The position numbers were made by a program, and so were the translations under genes. From Imbricaverruca yamaguchii (Eukaryota; Arthropoda; Thecostraca; Neoverrucidae), in NCBI GenBank assembly GCA_034440575.1, contig JAOTOL010001545.1:248001-312000 (forward strand): 64,000 bases of DNA, in the 5' to 3' direction. Below the pieces are notes generated by a model. That model was given only the letters and a program-made list of their open reading frames with translations. It ran no database searches and was not told where the DNA came from. Of this stretch, positions 12,401 to 27,400 are shown piece after piece (position 1 is the first letter of the stretch; the number at the start of each line of letters is the position of its first letter).

Positions 12401-15400
12401 TTACCCATAGGTACTAAAAATGGTGCTAACTGAAATTATTACGAAAACATAGCGACTAGATAATACCTCGATCTCAACTGACCATTGGTCGAAATGTCAT
12501 AAATTCCACATCATTAGCATCCCAACATATTGAAAGCTACTACTCTAGAAGCGTATTGCATTTCAAGCGCATGTCCGCTTTGCTATTATTAAACACGGTC
12601 ATGATCAAGCATAAATGTTGCCGATCTTTCTGAAACACCGACCCTGAAGCTGACATAAGAGGTCGACACCAGTTGCACTAACACCAATTTACGCAAAACT
12701 CCAACTCTGCAAGTCGGCTGCGAATCCCGAGATCGCATCACACACAACACGCTGTTGTGTTGTGTTCACGTCTCCAGCTGTCTTCGTGCGGAAGCGGCCG
12801 GGGGGGCTCGCACCAGTCGCGACCGCCGGGCGATGCAAACGACCGCACAGCCCATGTTAGAGCGACGAGGCGGGGCGCGGAGGTGCTGGAGCCGGGCCGG
12901 AGGTCTGTTGGTGGGGCAGAGGTGTTGTGCACGCGGTCGTGGCTATCACGGCAGAGCTGTTGCGCTTGCGGTCTGGACTGGTCGAGCACTGGGGGCCAAT
13001 AGCGGCGGTGACGACTGTTGAAGCCGGTGGGAGCAAAAGGAATTGTTCCCATGTGTGTCGTCTGAGTTGGCGTCTATAGAGGCGCATTTCCTACCTCTCA
13101 CTACGGTGGAGTCGTCTGGAGTCGTCTGGAGTCGCCAGAATTTGCAGCATAACAGGAGTTGGATGGCGTGTTAGTGGAAGTGTCATATGAAGCAAGCCTA
13201 TGTTGGCATCCGATCTTCAGTAGCCCTTAAATGCACGTCTGCAAACTCGTGTGAATGGATTCGATGATAGTTTGAGTCATTTACTCATGTGATGTGGTCA
13301 CCCTAAAGTATATTCGAAGGAGGAGATGGCGCTGGGACGACTCCAAATCGGACATACCTACACGACGCTGCCATCTCCTCATAAATGAAGACAAGCCATT
13401 GTCTTCATTTATGAGGACCCTACGCCATCCCCACGATGCAATTCTTCACTAACGGTACATCACATTCTCACATGTCAGCACTACGCCCACGAGAAAGTTC
13501 AGTACCTTGGTATCAACAGGACATTCCCCAGTCTCCTTCGAGACAATTCGGACTGCTTAGGAAAGGTGTTTCAATACTGTATGAAAATTGGATTTTTGCT
13601 AACATATTCAGGTCAGTAAAAACCAGTCGCCCAACCACAACACTAAGACATGGCTCTGAATAAGTAGTTCTCCGTCCTGTTATGGGTGCTAAATGATCAA
13701 CCATGGTCGATGCGCCCTAAAGCCCTTATCACACGCACAAGTAAGTTCGAAGCTGGATAGGATCAACCGAAGTACTTAGATCGGTTACTTCGGGGCGGTT
13801 ACATGAGATTGCCTGCTTTGGCAACGCATTATCGGTTTATAGAAATGTGGAGTACATTCGAGCGCATGGACGTGTTTTTTTTCTAAAAATGTGGCGCATT
13901 TCAGACAGGCTGAAAAATATTTAGGCTTTTGTTGTACGCAGGCGAAGGGGCGGAACTCAAAACACATTTTCCTTGTCCATAAAAAATAGGTTATGCCAGA
14001 AACAATGCGAAAACGCGACACCGAATTGAGTCTCGATTTTTTTCGTACACCCAAACAGAATCCGTTCCCATTGTCTTGTGTCGTAATCGTAAATGACATC
14101 TTTATTGGGGAAAGGAGTTCAGCCATTGTTGCATTCTAATCTAATCGTCTGGCACGCATTTTTATGGAACAGCAAATGCGACGCTGCGCTGTTCAAGGTG
14201 GAAATTCGAATTACCACGGCCCGGAGTCGGGTTACCCATGTGCTTATGGCTACCCATGTATGAATCATGACAAAAGGCACGATGGACACTGAATGGCTTG
14301 GAAGTAGTAGGTCGGGATTCGTTCGAAGCTCTGTTCAAAAGCGAATTGCAACTGACTGGGCCCTGCATTCCATAGTAGACCAGCGTTTGGTACGCAGCTC
14401 TTCGGAAGGACTGGGCGGACATGGATTCGGAAAGGCAGGACGAACATTGATACAGCTGCACTGAAACACCCTTTAACACCCAACTGCACCGTTATACGAA
14501 TCGAAACTATGTATAAGATCTGAGCCATATTATGGTCAATCTTTGTTGCGGCCCTTCCCATATGCGTGATTCGAAATGAACGTCTTTGAGCTGATAATTG
14601 TCGCTATGGCGACAATTATCGCCCCAGGCTACAGCCTGCAAGTAATTGGTTACCAATCAGTCTGTTGATCAGCTTCCTCAATATGGGAAGTGGCAGAGCC
14701 GCCAGAAGGGCGGTTTAAGGGCCTCTTCTTCCAATTCCCATGTCTGTCCGATCCACTCGGGTCTGCTAATGTTCGTGTTCGTGTGCACACCGTTTGGTCG
14801 GGCCGTTCTCAGCCGCCTGACGTACCGGCGACCCTGCGCGAGCCGTGACGTCACAACCGAGCAGCGCGCCCGCCGGCGGCGCTGGCCGGCCGGCGGCTGT
14901 TCGTGCCTCACGTCCGCCGCGCTCGCCGGTCGCCCCCCCGCGGGGACCGTGCGGCCAGTTCCACACGTCGTCCACCGACCGGACCGCGCGGCGTCTGCAG
15001 CACCACGGCGCCGGCGAGTCGCAGTCGGCGCGCTGCCCCGCACAGCGTCCGACGCCGCCGGTTACCGTCCGAACGGCGGGGTCAATACTGCGCCGCCACT
15101 GCCGCCGCCGCGGTGACGTAACGGCGCTGTCGTCACGCCACCCGGCGTCTCGACGCCCCCCCCGCCTGCCCCGGCGACCTATTGACGCCCCGGGCCCGCC
15201 GGCCGCTAATTGGCGCGAGCGCGCGTTACCGCCGCGACGCGAGGACTCGAATGCTCGGCGCCGGTTTCCGCACCTGTCGGGCGGTCAAGTCACGATATCT
15301 TGCGGCGCGACTTGACTTATTAGCGGAAGTGAAGGTCTGTGCACTCACCAAAGCGTCAAGTCAGGCGCTCTGGACTCGCCTGGCCCCTCGTGTGAAGCGT

Positions 15401-18400
15401 GCCAACATGCGAGACGGTCGTCAGCTGCGGGCTGGGCACACGTGGCGGTGCGCGGCACTAATTCTGTGTCGCAGTGCGCGTACATTAACACCGACACGAG
15501 CCAGCTCGGCGCCAGTGGAGGCGAGCTTTGCTGGCGTGCGGCGGAACGCGCGCAGGTGCGCTGGCGAATCCCACCCGTGCACATTCCGGCCATAATTACT
15601 GCCAGCCGCTCACGCTTCAGATCCGCGTGGTAAATAAAGCGCCGCGTGTGGTGTTAATTCAACTCTGTCATCGTCCAGTGGACGATGACAGGACTGCGAT
15701 GCTTAGCTAGTGTACAGCTGCATATACAGACTTGCCTTTAGGTAATCAACAATCAACTTGTGGCTATTACACCCTCGTAATAATATGATAAACCGATAGA
15801 GCAGAAAACGTGAAGATCACTGAACGGCTGCACCGCTGGCCATGCACTTCAGGATGAAATACGGCAAGGCGAGCAACAAACCAGTCCGGCTCGGCTGGCA
15901 CGTCAGATATGCGCCGCCGTCCGTAGCGACTTGGGATTGGAACAGCAAGCCGCAACAGCTCGGGTGGTAACTAGCTGTACAGCAGTGTTACGTGGTGGAC
16001 TAATACCATGATACGTACACAGGCCAATGTCGCCAATCAGGTCAAGGTCAGGTGCAAGACAATTTGAAAGTTGTGCTTAGCTGAGCTGAACTCTGATGCT
16101 AAAAATATGAGGTCTTGTGGTTCATATTTTGTTTGCCAGATTGTGTTCAAGAAAAGGTAACGGGTGACCCCAGCACAAATCCATGTGACATTCCTTGGAT
16201 GTAGAGTGTCCTTTTTGAATGGAATTATGATACTGCAATCTTAAACAAGCATGTATTTTGCGTGCTTTTTCATTTCCACCCCAGTCCGTGTTTTATTCTG
16301 TCCATACACACTCGAAATCAACATTTTTGCATTTGCATCCCCACCAAAAAAAAAACATTACGGCTCTGCTCTCATCTAGGATGAAGCCGGCATGCAAGAC
16401 TACCCCTGTAAATCCTCCTCTGGCCATACTTCGCAATAGTTTGTATCACAACACACATAATGTATCACATGGCGAATCACACGTCGTATAACATGGCGTA
16501 TAACATGGTGCATCGCATGGTATATCATGTGGTATACCATACGCCATATGGTGTGATATATCACATGACGTATCATGTGATATATCACATGACCCGTCAT
16601 ATGGCGCATCACGCTGCCTATCACATAGCGTACCACATGGCGTACCACATAGCGTAGTACATAGCGTAACACATGGAGTACCACATAGCGTACCACATGG
16701 CGTACCAAATAGCGTACCACATAGCGTACCACTTGGCGTACCACATAGCGTAGTACATAGCGTAACACATGGAGTACCACATAGCGTACCACATGGCGTA
16801 CCACATAGCGTACCACATAGCGTACCACATGGCGTACCACATAGCGTAGTACATAGCGTAACACATGGAGTACCACATAGCGTACCACATAGCGTACCAC
16901 ATAGCGTACCACATAGCGTACCACATGGCGTACCACATAGCGTAGTACATAGCGTAACACATGGAGTACCACATAGCGTATCACATAGTGTACCACAAGT
17001 GCTCCTGAATGTCTGTACAATATAGTGCCTGTGCTATAGTGCCTGCACTAGAGTGCCTGTGCACTATAGGGAAATCTCTGGTAATATATCTTAGCCACTT
17101 CGGTCCTTGGAGTAAATATTTGCGTTTTCCTTTTTCAGGTTGTGCAGTCTACTCGAGTGCTGTCACGCTATTGTCTGATTCCCGGTGCTGTTCTTGACCG
17201 CAATCCGTGCAAAAGCATCACGACTGCGTCAGGACCCCAGTATGAAGTCTGCATGGTTCCTGCTGGGTTTTGCCCTTGGGATCCTGACCTTTCGTTCGTT
17301 TCCGGACGCTTCAGCGTGCGACTGTCATCTGCCGCTGTGACCGTCACCTACCACTGCGACAGTTGGCTGGCACTGCGACAGATATCCGCTACTGCGACAG
17401 TTACCTACAGCCACTGCCAAGCGGCTGCACGCAACGGTAATCAGTGGCAACGCATGATCCTCCCTTCGACTGTTAGTTAGTTAGTTATTAGGGCTTGAGG
17501 GCGCATCGACTACGTTGGTCACGTAGCGCCCATCTCCCTTCGACTGTGCACGGTGCGTACTGCAACTGAACCCCGACATCGATCAGGGGTTGCGTGCTCT
17601 GGCGCATTAGCTCGGCACTTAAACATGGTCATGTGGCGTGCACTGTGCCGCACAAGCTCAGCACAGCAATATTCGCCCTGTGTCGCGCGTGCGTTGGTGA
17701 GGAAATGTCGGTGACATTGTCAAATTTCAGTCCAGTGAAGCGGGCCGTCGTGCCTTCAGTCGTGCCAGTCCGCCCCGAATCCAGTGGTGCCAGTCCACCC
17801 TGACTCCAGTGGTGACAGTCCGCCCTGACTCCAGTGGTGCCAGTCCGCCCTGACTCCAGTGGTGACAGTCCGCCCTGACTCCAGTGGTGCCAGTCCACCC
17901 CGACTCCAGTGGTGCCAGTCCGCCCCGACTCCAGTGGTGCCAGTCCGCCCTGACCCCAGTGGTGCCAGTCCGCCCTGACCCCAGTGGTGCCAGTCCGCCA
18001 CACTCCAGTGGTGCCAGTCCCCCCGACTCCAGTGGTGCCAGTCCGCCCTGACCCCAGTGGTGCCAGTCCGCCCTTGACTCCAGTGGTGCCGCCCTGACCC
18101 CAGTGGTGCCAGTCCGCCCCGACTCCAGTGGTGCCAGTCCGCCCCGACTCCAGTGGTGCCAGTCCGCCCTGACTCCAGTGGTGCCAGTCCGCCCCGACTC
18201 CAGTGGTGCCAGTCCGCCCTGACTCCAGTGGTGCCAGTCCGCCCCGACTCCAGTGGTGGTGCCAGTCCGCCCCTGACTCCAGTGGTGCCAGTCCGCCCTG
18301 ACTCCAGTGGTGCCAGTCCGCCCTGACTCCAGTGGTGCCAGTCCGCCCTGACTCCAGTGGTGCCAGTCCGCCCTGACTCCAGTGGTGTCAGTCCGCCCTG

Positions 18401-21400
18401 ACTCCAGTGGTGCCAGTCCGCCCTGACTCCAGTGGTGCCAGTCCGCCCTGACCCCAGTGGTCGCCCGCAGTGGGGTGGTGGCGCCGACCAGGGTGACTCC
18501 AGTGGTGCCAGTCCGCCCTGACTCCAGTGGTGCCATCCGGCCCGACTCCAGGGTCCCGACCCAGTGGTGCTCCCCAGTGGTGCCAGTCCGCCCCGACTCC
18601 AGTGGTGCCAGTCCGCTCTGACCCCAGTGGTGACAGTCCGCCCTGACTCCAGTGGTGTCAGTCCGCCCCGACTCCAGTGGTGCCAGTCCGCCCTGACTCC
18701 AGTGGTGCCAGTTCGCTCTGACCCCAGTGGTGCCAGTCCGCCCTGACTCCAGTGGTGCCAGTCCGCCCTGACTCCAGTGGTGCCAGTCCGCCCTGACTCC
18801 AGTGGTGCCAGTCCGCCACGACTCCAGTGGTGCCAGTCCGCCACGACTCCAGTGGTGCCAGTCCGCCCCGACTCCAGTGGTGCCAGTCCGCCACGACTCA
18901 GTCGCCCCGACTCCAGTGGTGCCAGTCCGTCACGACTCCAGTGGTGCCAGTCCGCCCTGACCCTAGTCGTGCCAGTCCAGCCCCGACTCCAGTGGTGTCA
19001 GTCCGCCCCGACTCCAGTCAAACATGCCGTTCTTTTTTCTTTTCTTTTTTACATATTTGTCTTCACTATTTGCCAGCAGAGGCAAACTCCACTAGCAGGT
19101 GACGTTAAGGTCTAAGACAAATTAATAAGCACACATGGACAGGCCGTATGCGACATATCTATGGGGCAGCCATGTGATAAAAGTCTGATATGTAAAATGT
19201 AGGAACTATGGTTGTGACCACACACCGCACTACATGTCTATTAAAAAGGTGTTGTCGCCGAAATAGTCGGTGGCCACGTGGTATAATAACAAGTTTGCAG
19301 TATTTGGAAGCCGGTACGGAAGACCTAGTCAAACTGTTTCTGTTCGTGCACATACACATCAAGTAGCTATTGCGCGCGCGGGTTGATCGAGTCGGCACGT
19401 GCAAAGAAAATTGACCGAAGACGGTAGGCGTCTATTTTTCTTGACTTTACGTCTTCAGGAAAACGAAACCATGATGGGTTCTACGATATTTACGGGATGT
19501 GATTTTGAAGTGACCGGTGGGGATGTCATAGGAAAGCGATGCAGAGGTCCCGAGAGTATGATTGGAACGCCAGATAAAGAAGTTATGCTGCACACGACCA
19601 ACCCACACACTATGGGACTTTGCGACACTCGACCAGACGACACTGCAATATTGCAGAATGGAACGTGCGCTGGCAAAACGGGCTGCCGTTGGTGCACTAC
19701 AACTGAGCACATTTTCTTTGAGCCTGCCTGACATTGCCTGATTAGGACCCCAAGCGCCCTGCTGGCTCTGCTGGCGATGCATGTCACGTGAGAGGCAAAT
19801 GCTAGCTTACCATCTAGTGTGGCGGGTACATCTCCAATTTCCCGCATCGCCTCTAGCTCATGGTGATTTATTTGATATTTTGCCAGGACGCGTGCGTACT
19901 CGTGGATCATCGTGAAGGACTTGCATTTTGTGGGGTTTAATATCGTACCCCATCTGACGAATCGCGCGTGCAAGCGACTGAGATCTCTCTGCAAGAGTGT
20001 AGTCCGTCATCTGGTGATATAATTCGGCGAAGAATGCTTCCATCGTCGAAGCATAGCATACGTGCGGATTGCATTTCCAAAGGAAGGTCACTGCTTAGAA
20101 AATATATGGGGAGCCAGCGAAGACCTTCCCGGTACTCCAGGCTGTCGATGTCCATTCGGATGATTTACCGTTCACAATGGCCTTTGGCCTCCTATAGGAT
20201 AGGTACGAGACCAACCATTTGATGGCGAAATCGCATGCATGATAGGCATTTCGCAGTTTATGGTTATTGAACAATTGTGTTGCTCTGTGCTATATGAATA
20301 TTGGATAATGATTAACGTTTTGAAAGGTGGGTGAACAATCAATATGCATTGCGTCCGCCTGGTGGTTTTCCCACCTCCACAGTATGCCATACTGCACAGT
20401 ATGACCTACCACGCTGCGCTTAGATATACCGCTAAATTCCATGCACACGACGACAGTGGGATGACTCCACGTTATTCCAGGCGATTGTGCCGAGGAAAAA
20501 AATAATACACGATATGCTCGAGCGCCTTTCCGAATACGGGAAGCAGACACACAGACCGAACATTTGAAGGAACTTTTTGTTTATTTTTTAAATGTGGGAA
20601 TAATGCTCGCCAGCCTCCATCTCTCCGGGAAGACACCAATTTCCAGTGGCATGCCATGCATGTTTGTAAGACGGCTCGCGTGTTCATCAGCACATTCGAT
20701 TGTTATTTTCGCGCTGGTGTTATCAAGTCCACATGTCTTGGTGTGGCTAATGAGTTGCAAAGCAGCTATGCCTGCCAACTCAAACACGTGAATTTGGAGG
20801 GAACGGGCCGAGAGGTATGGGCTGGATTCCCTCCAGCTCATACTTCGGCAGATTGGGTGCATTATTGACATGAGGGTCGGTGAAGTTCGCCATAAAGCAT
20901 TGTGGAACAACATTAAAACAACATGCCCTGTTGTCGCAGAAGACGAACGTTATTTTCATCGCATAGAGCAGATGAAATGCAAGACTTCTTAATCGCATAC
21001 TTTAGACAGAGGCGTCGCCACCGGGGGCGGGGGCAGCGGGAGCAATTGCCCCCCCCCCTGTCGTAAGACTGGGGGCCGCCCCTTGAAATTTGAGGAGGCC
21101 CTGAGAAAGAAAAGGAGGCCCCCAGGACGAAAAGGAGGCCCCCGGGACGAAAAGGAGGCCCCCGGGACGAAAAGGAGCCCACAGGACGAAAAGGAAGCCC
21201 CCAGGATGAAAAGGAGACCTCCGGGACGAAAAGGAGGCCCCCAGGACGAAAAGGATACCCCAGGACAAACAGGAGGCCCCAGGAAGAAAAGGAAACACCC
21301 AGGACGAAAAGAAGGCCCCAGGACGAAAAGGAGGCGCCCAAGACGAAAAAGAGATTCTACAAATTAGGGGCCTCCAGGAGGAGGCCCATAATTTGAAAAA

Positions 21401-24400
21401 GAAGTCACCTAGGAGAGGGCAGGAGGCCCAAGAAATCAAGAGAGTGGCAAAAATTGGCACGGAGGCCCCAAACATTGCAAAGGAGTCTCAATACGGGAAA
21501 GGAGGCCAAATAAAATGAGAGGAGGCCCTAAGCCGGAAAAGAAAGCCAGTGGATATGAGATGAGGTTTCGGAGCAGGGACGTCGCTACCGGGGTGGGGGC
21601 AGCGGAGGCAATCGTCTCCACCCATTGCCTTGAGACTTGGGGGGCGCCCCCCGCAATTAGTAGAGTAGACCACTATCCGGAAATGCATACAATAGAAAGG
21701 TGAGCGAGGAGCCCGACAGGACAGAAGATGATGCTGTCAAGGTGGATCCAAGACTGATAACGAGGCCCCCAGGAAATATAATCAGGTTCCTATAAGAGAC
21801 ATAGAACACAGATTGTGAGGAGGCCCCCAGGACGAAAAGGAGGCCCCCCAGGACGAAAAAAGACCTCCAGGGCGAAAAGGATGCCACCGAGACGGGCAAG
21901 AAGCCACCCAGGGTTACACGAGAAGGCTTCCGATGGGTGGCAAAATGTTCTTAATTTGGAAAACGAGGTCCCAAGATGGAAGTAAAGGACCCTACAATAG
22001 AAAATAATGGCAAGAGATATTTATCCGGATACAAGAGGGAGCCCCAAGATGGGTAAGAAGATCCCCTAAGAAGGAAAGAAGGCCACTGGGACCAGCCAGA
22101 TGAGGCCCACATTTTAGAAGACGAGTACCATTGAAGAGAAGATTTAAGACTAGGACGCAAAAGCATCCTGCTAAGAGAATAATGAGACTCCAAACACAGA
22201 TGAGGATGCCTCCAAGACGTGAAAGGAGCCCCATAATTTGAAAAAAGGAGTCACCTAGGAGAGGGAAGGAGGCCCCAGAAATCAAGAGAGTGCCAACAAT
22301 TGGCACGGAGGCCCCCATAATTGCAAAGGAGGCCCCAATACGGGAAGCGAGGCCCCAGAAAGTGAGAGGAGGCCCTAAGACGAAAAAAAAGCCAGTGGAT
22401 ATGAGATGAGGTTTCAGAGACGAAAAATAGGCACCAAAACGAGTAAGGTTTCACCAAAATAGAAAAGGATGATCCAGAGACAGGGCAGGAGGCACCTAAT
22501 TCGGAAGAGGACGACACAAGGTTGGAAATAAGACCCCATGATGAACGAGGAGACCATAGAATTGGAGAGAAAGGCCATTGGATAAGAGAGATAGCTCCCA
22601 GGCGGAAACGAAGGCCAGCAGTTGGCCAAGAAGGTCCCCGGGAAATAACAAGGCCATTGGGATAAGACAGGTTGTGTATAATTTGGAAGAGGAGGAACCT
22701 GCGAGAAAAAAGGAGTCCACCAGGAGATTAGATACCACCCTAAAGATGGGCGAAGTTCGAATCAAAACGCAGAGCAAGAGGTCCCCAAGACGTGAGAGGA
22801 GGCCCCTAATTTGAAAAAGGACTCCAGAAGAGAAATGAGGCCCTGCCGGACTCGAGAGGAGTCCCCCAAAAAGGAGTAGGTCAACAGGACTGAATGAGGC
22901 CCCGAAGACCAGAAAGATTTCCAAGAAAATGAGAGGAGGCCCTTAAGATGGGAGTGGCAACAGGTATGAAGGGGTGTGAGGTTTCCAAAATTGAAGATTC
23001 CCTCAAGACTGGTAAGGCTTTGCCAGGATAAAGGAGGAACCCCACGAGGCGTGGCATGAGGTCCCCAATTTGGTAGATAATGTCCCTGGAACATGAGAAG
23101 CCCCATGACATGGTAAAGGGCCCCAGGATGTAAGAGGCCCTTCAAGACGAGAGAGGAGGACATTGAATATGGAGTAATATGGGTGAATATGGGTAGGACA
23201 AAAGACGTTTAAAACCGGTAAAGAGGCTCCAGGAAATGGGACGAGATACTTATGACGCGAGATGAGGCCTATAATTTGCAAGAAACCCCTAAGAGATGGT
23301 AAAAGTCGTGCCGGGGTGTTTCAAATTTACGGCATGGACAAAAAAAAATTCGGCCGGGGACCCTGAAAATCACGCTGAGCCTGGGTGTACCAAACAATTA
23401 CGACCGGGCCATGAAAATAAATATAGTGGAACGACGGGTCGTACCATTCCACAACAGTCTCATTGGGACCAAAACAAATGAAGCGTGAGCAACGAAAAAC
23501 ATTCCGGAGATGGGTCCAGCTCTAAAAAACACCCACAAAAACACACAAAAAAACACAAAAGCACTCCAACTCTGGGGCCCAACAATGACGCCAAAAAACC
23601 TAAAACTTTTTAGACCCAAAAAACGTTTCCAGACAGCTAAAGCTTGCGCTAGAGATCCAAGCAAATGACGTCAGGACCCAAAAGATCACATTGGACTATA
23701 TAAAAAATCGCGTCGCGGCCCTTGAAAATCACCCTGAAGGCCCAGAAGGGCGCGCCGGGCCCCAAAAGTTGCAGCTGCTCCAAAATTAAATTCTTAACCG
23801 GAATGTCACTCTGGGACAAAACATACTCCTTTAGTGGCCGCAGTGGCATATCAAAGGGTCAAATGCCCCCTCTATCATGAGAGGCATAAACTCCCAAGAA
23901 TCGTGCCGGTGCTCCAAAACACGCGCTGGGGGTCACCAAAATTCGTGTCGCTCCACCAGAATTCGCGTAGGGTTCTCCAAATAAGTACTTCGGGCCCCCG
24001 AAAACTCGTTCCGAGGCTCGAAAACTTGCAATAGGAACCACCAAAATCGCGATGGGGCAACAGCTAAGTACAACGCTTCCCGCAAACTCAAATCTGTTCC
24101 CAAAAATGTCGCGCTCGGGACCCACAATTCCCATCGGTAGTCCCGTCGAGGCTCCACAAAATTGGCACTTAAGGTCGAGGCTCCACAAAATTGGCACTTA
24201 AGCCCACACGTAAGAACAGCGTGACCACAAAAACCAAATCTGTATCCGAAAAAAATGAAGCTGGAGCATTCCAAAATAAGAATGGATTTAACAAAATAGA
24301 TGTACTGGTCAAGAGCATGGCTCTGGAGCGCCGAACATGCAACCAGATGCCTTCACAAATTGCGCATGGCACTGAAAAACATACCGTATCTTTAAAAATT

Positions 24401-27400
24401 CGAGGTGAGATGCAAAAACGTGGCACCAGGGACTCGAAAAATCAGGTCGGGATTCGGAATTTACAACAAAAAATCCACAAAATCTCGTTGAGCCCAGAAA
24501 ACTGGCGTTGGGTCCCCGGAATCACGCGCCTGGGCGCGATAAATCGCGCTGGGACTAAGAAGCACGGCACTGAAGCCACAAAATCGTACTGGAGCACCAC
24601 AAATGTGCGTCAGAAGCCCCCAAAAACATAGCAGGAACCTAAGAGCATAACGGGGGCCGACAATACAACTGGCCCTCCAAAACGCACATAGTCTCCAAAA
24701 AGCGACACGGCCTTAACGCATGCGTTGCAGTCATAAATAAACATACCTGGACCTCTTAAAAAAATACACAAGAAGCTCTTATGGCACAAAGAGGTCATAA
24801 GGACGCACCAGGGCTTGAAAAAGAGGCTGGGGCCGCAAATGGCAACATGGTTCCAAAACGAACAAAAGCACCTGGCGTTAAATGAAGACATCGGGATCTT
24901 CGAAAACGTCCTGACACGTAAAAAAATCATCGGTGCCCAGAAAAGCAGCAACACACTGAAACTAGGCGGGGTTTCGAAAATGCATTAGGCCGCTGCGCAC
25001 AAAGAAGCAGTGGGTCCAACAAAGAACACTGAGGAAGGGCCTAGATTCGACAGCCATTCTGGGAGGATAGCAGCAAAGGCATCAGGTGCGTCAAAGCTGA
25101 GCGGAATCTGCATTTCGTAACCACCAGAAAATGTGATCGGATTTGGGATCGGAATGATCGGATTTAATTACTCGACTTTTCGCAGCGAGCACCCATACTA
25201 AGCATTGCAGCACGTCAAATATGGCGCAAGTTTATCATGTCACAGCAATTAGCAAAAGGCAGAAGGCCTAGCAGAAACCGTAGCATCGTACTGAGTGTTG
25301 CGAATGCGCCGAATGCGCAAAATGAGTGCACGCGCACAGACTAATCACTAATAACGGACTAATCAAAAACATTAATCCGCAGTGTAACGGCTGTGACGTG
25401 AGGCAATGTCCCCGGGCTGGTCCACTCCGAGTGAGCTCCGATCCGTGCTGTTGTCCTTGGTGCCACTGGAGGTGCTGTTGTGCAGAGGTGCTGTTGTCCT
25501 TGATGCCACTGGAGCGTTTGGTCTGATGTCCTGGACGGGTTCGGCGAACACGCGGCGGGCCATGGGGACGGGACGGCACCCGATGACATCGGATGGAACG
25601 ATTGGTCGGCACCGGATGGCACCATTGGATGGCACCGGATGAACGTTCATAATTCTTCCGCACACGGGTGGCCTGACGTGATCGCGACGGCTGTGTTGTC
25701 CAGTTGGCGGCGGCTCTGTTGTCCGGTTGGCGGCGGCTCTGTTGTCCAGTTGGCGGCGGTTCTGTTGTCCGGTTGGCGGTGGCTCTGCTGTCCAGTTTCC
25801 CGTTGGCTCTTTTGTCCGGTTGGCAGTGGCTCTGCTGTTCAGTTGGCGGTTGGCTCTTTTTTGTCCGGTTGGTGGTGGCTTTGTTGTCCAGTTGGAGGCG
25901 GATCTGTTGTCCAGTTGGAGGCGGATCTGTTGTTCAGTTGGCGGTGGCTGTCCGCGTTATCCTGGCACCACGTGGCCCCGTTTAGTTGTGACCAGTCATC
26001 TAGGGTATGGATACCCATGCTCCTCATGCGACTTCTTCAGCGGCGCGAGAGCTATGTGGTAATCCTGCTTGGTGCTATGCTTTAACACGCGCCCTGGAGG
26101 GCCTCTGAAAATTACGCGCACTGGAGGGGGCGGATTCCGTCCCCCCTAAGATCTCGGCTCCTATTAAGGCTAGAGCAACGAAATTCGCAGGGTGGATGGG
26201 CATGATGGTGAACTCTATTGTGTGCAAATTTCATGACCTTCGGTAAATATCTTCAAGGTCAAATGAGGTCAAAATTGCAATTTTTATCGTTTTGCGTGGC
26301 TTGGCTTGTCATTGTTATGGATCGCTGTGATTATGTTTAAATGCTCCAAAATTGACATTAATGTTATTTTTGACACTACTAATGATGCAATACAGATGCC
26401 AGATCCGCCATTTGATCTCAGGTCACCTATATAGGAGCATTTTATCAGGTAGGATATATAGGAGCATTTTACCTGCTCCAGTTACCGGAACCGGGTTGCC
26501 CACCCGACTGTTCCGGTGGGCGGCTCGGCACAATCGGCTTCGCAAAGAAAGGAGTGAAATACATGAATAAAATATGGAAACGCTTAGACACACAATGACA
26601 AACAGTAGATTTCCGGATGTGCAGAGAGTAACATGCAAAGTGGCAACAATCGCATGACAATCATTTGCATTTATGACAACATTTCAGTTGACCAAGTTTG
26701 GTTCCATTAGCCTGTCATGAACTTGACCTGACTTGACCTCGGCGACCTAACATGACTTTTAAGTGATATAGCATAACAATATGCATCAAACAAATCGCTA
26801 GTGTTGCCAAGAACACTTCCTTTTTGCCAATATACGGGAAGCGCATCAGCGCATATTTTTGTGATCTGGTGCTGCGAATTTGTTTTATTTTAACGGCCCC
26901 TAACTTGAAAAGTATCGACCTATTTTCATTTTTCTTACTTTAAACAATGCGCCGGTCATTTCTAAGTAGGTGCGGAAAACAATGGGGTCTATCTACCAAT
27001 ACAATATGGAGTTATGTACCACAAATCGGAGGGGTGGGCGGATTTCGCCATTCACCCCTTCAGGGCGTTTGTTAACCTGTCATGAACCTGACCTGACTTG
27101 ACCTCGGTGACCTGACATGACTTTGAAACAATGCAGCATAACAATATACATCAAACAAGTCGCTAGTGTTGCCAAGAACACTTCATTGTTCCCGATATAC
27201 AGGAAGCGCATCAGCGCCGGTATTTGTGGTCTGGCGCTGAAATTTGTTGTGCCTTTAACGACCCGTAACTCGAAAAAAATCGGTCGATTTTCGTTTTTCT
27301 TACTTTAAGCAACGTATCGGTCATTTATAAGGAGGTACACAAACAATGGCGTATATCGGTCGGTAAAATCTGCAGTTATCTATGAAAAAAAACTGGAGGG

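Noticed and set aside
14646..15315. Long overlapping frames on both strands in the CpG island
   Set aside because: High GC removes stop codons; no domain, and frames overlap on both strands.
17629..18894. Minus-strand open frames up to 362 codons with Trp/His/Gly repeats
   Set aside because: The 25-bp minisatellite unit lacks stops on this strand, so overlapping frames are open; no start context or splice logic.
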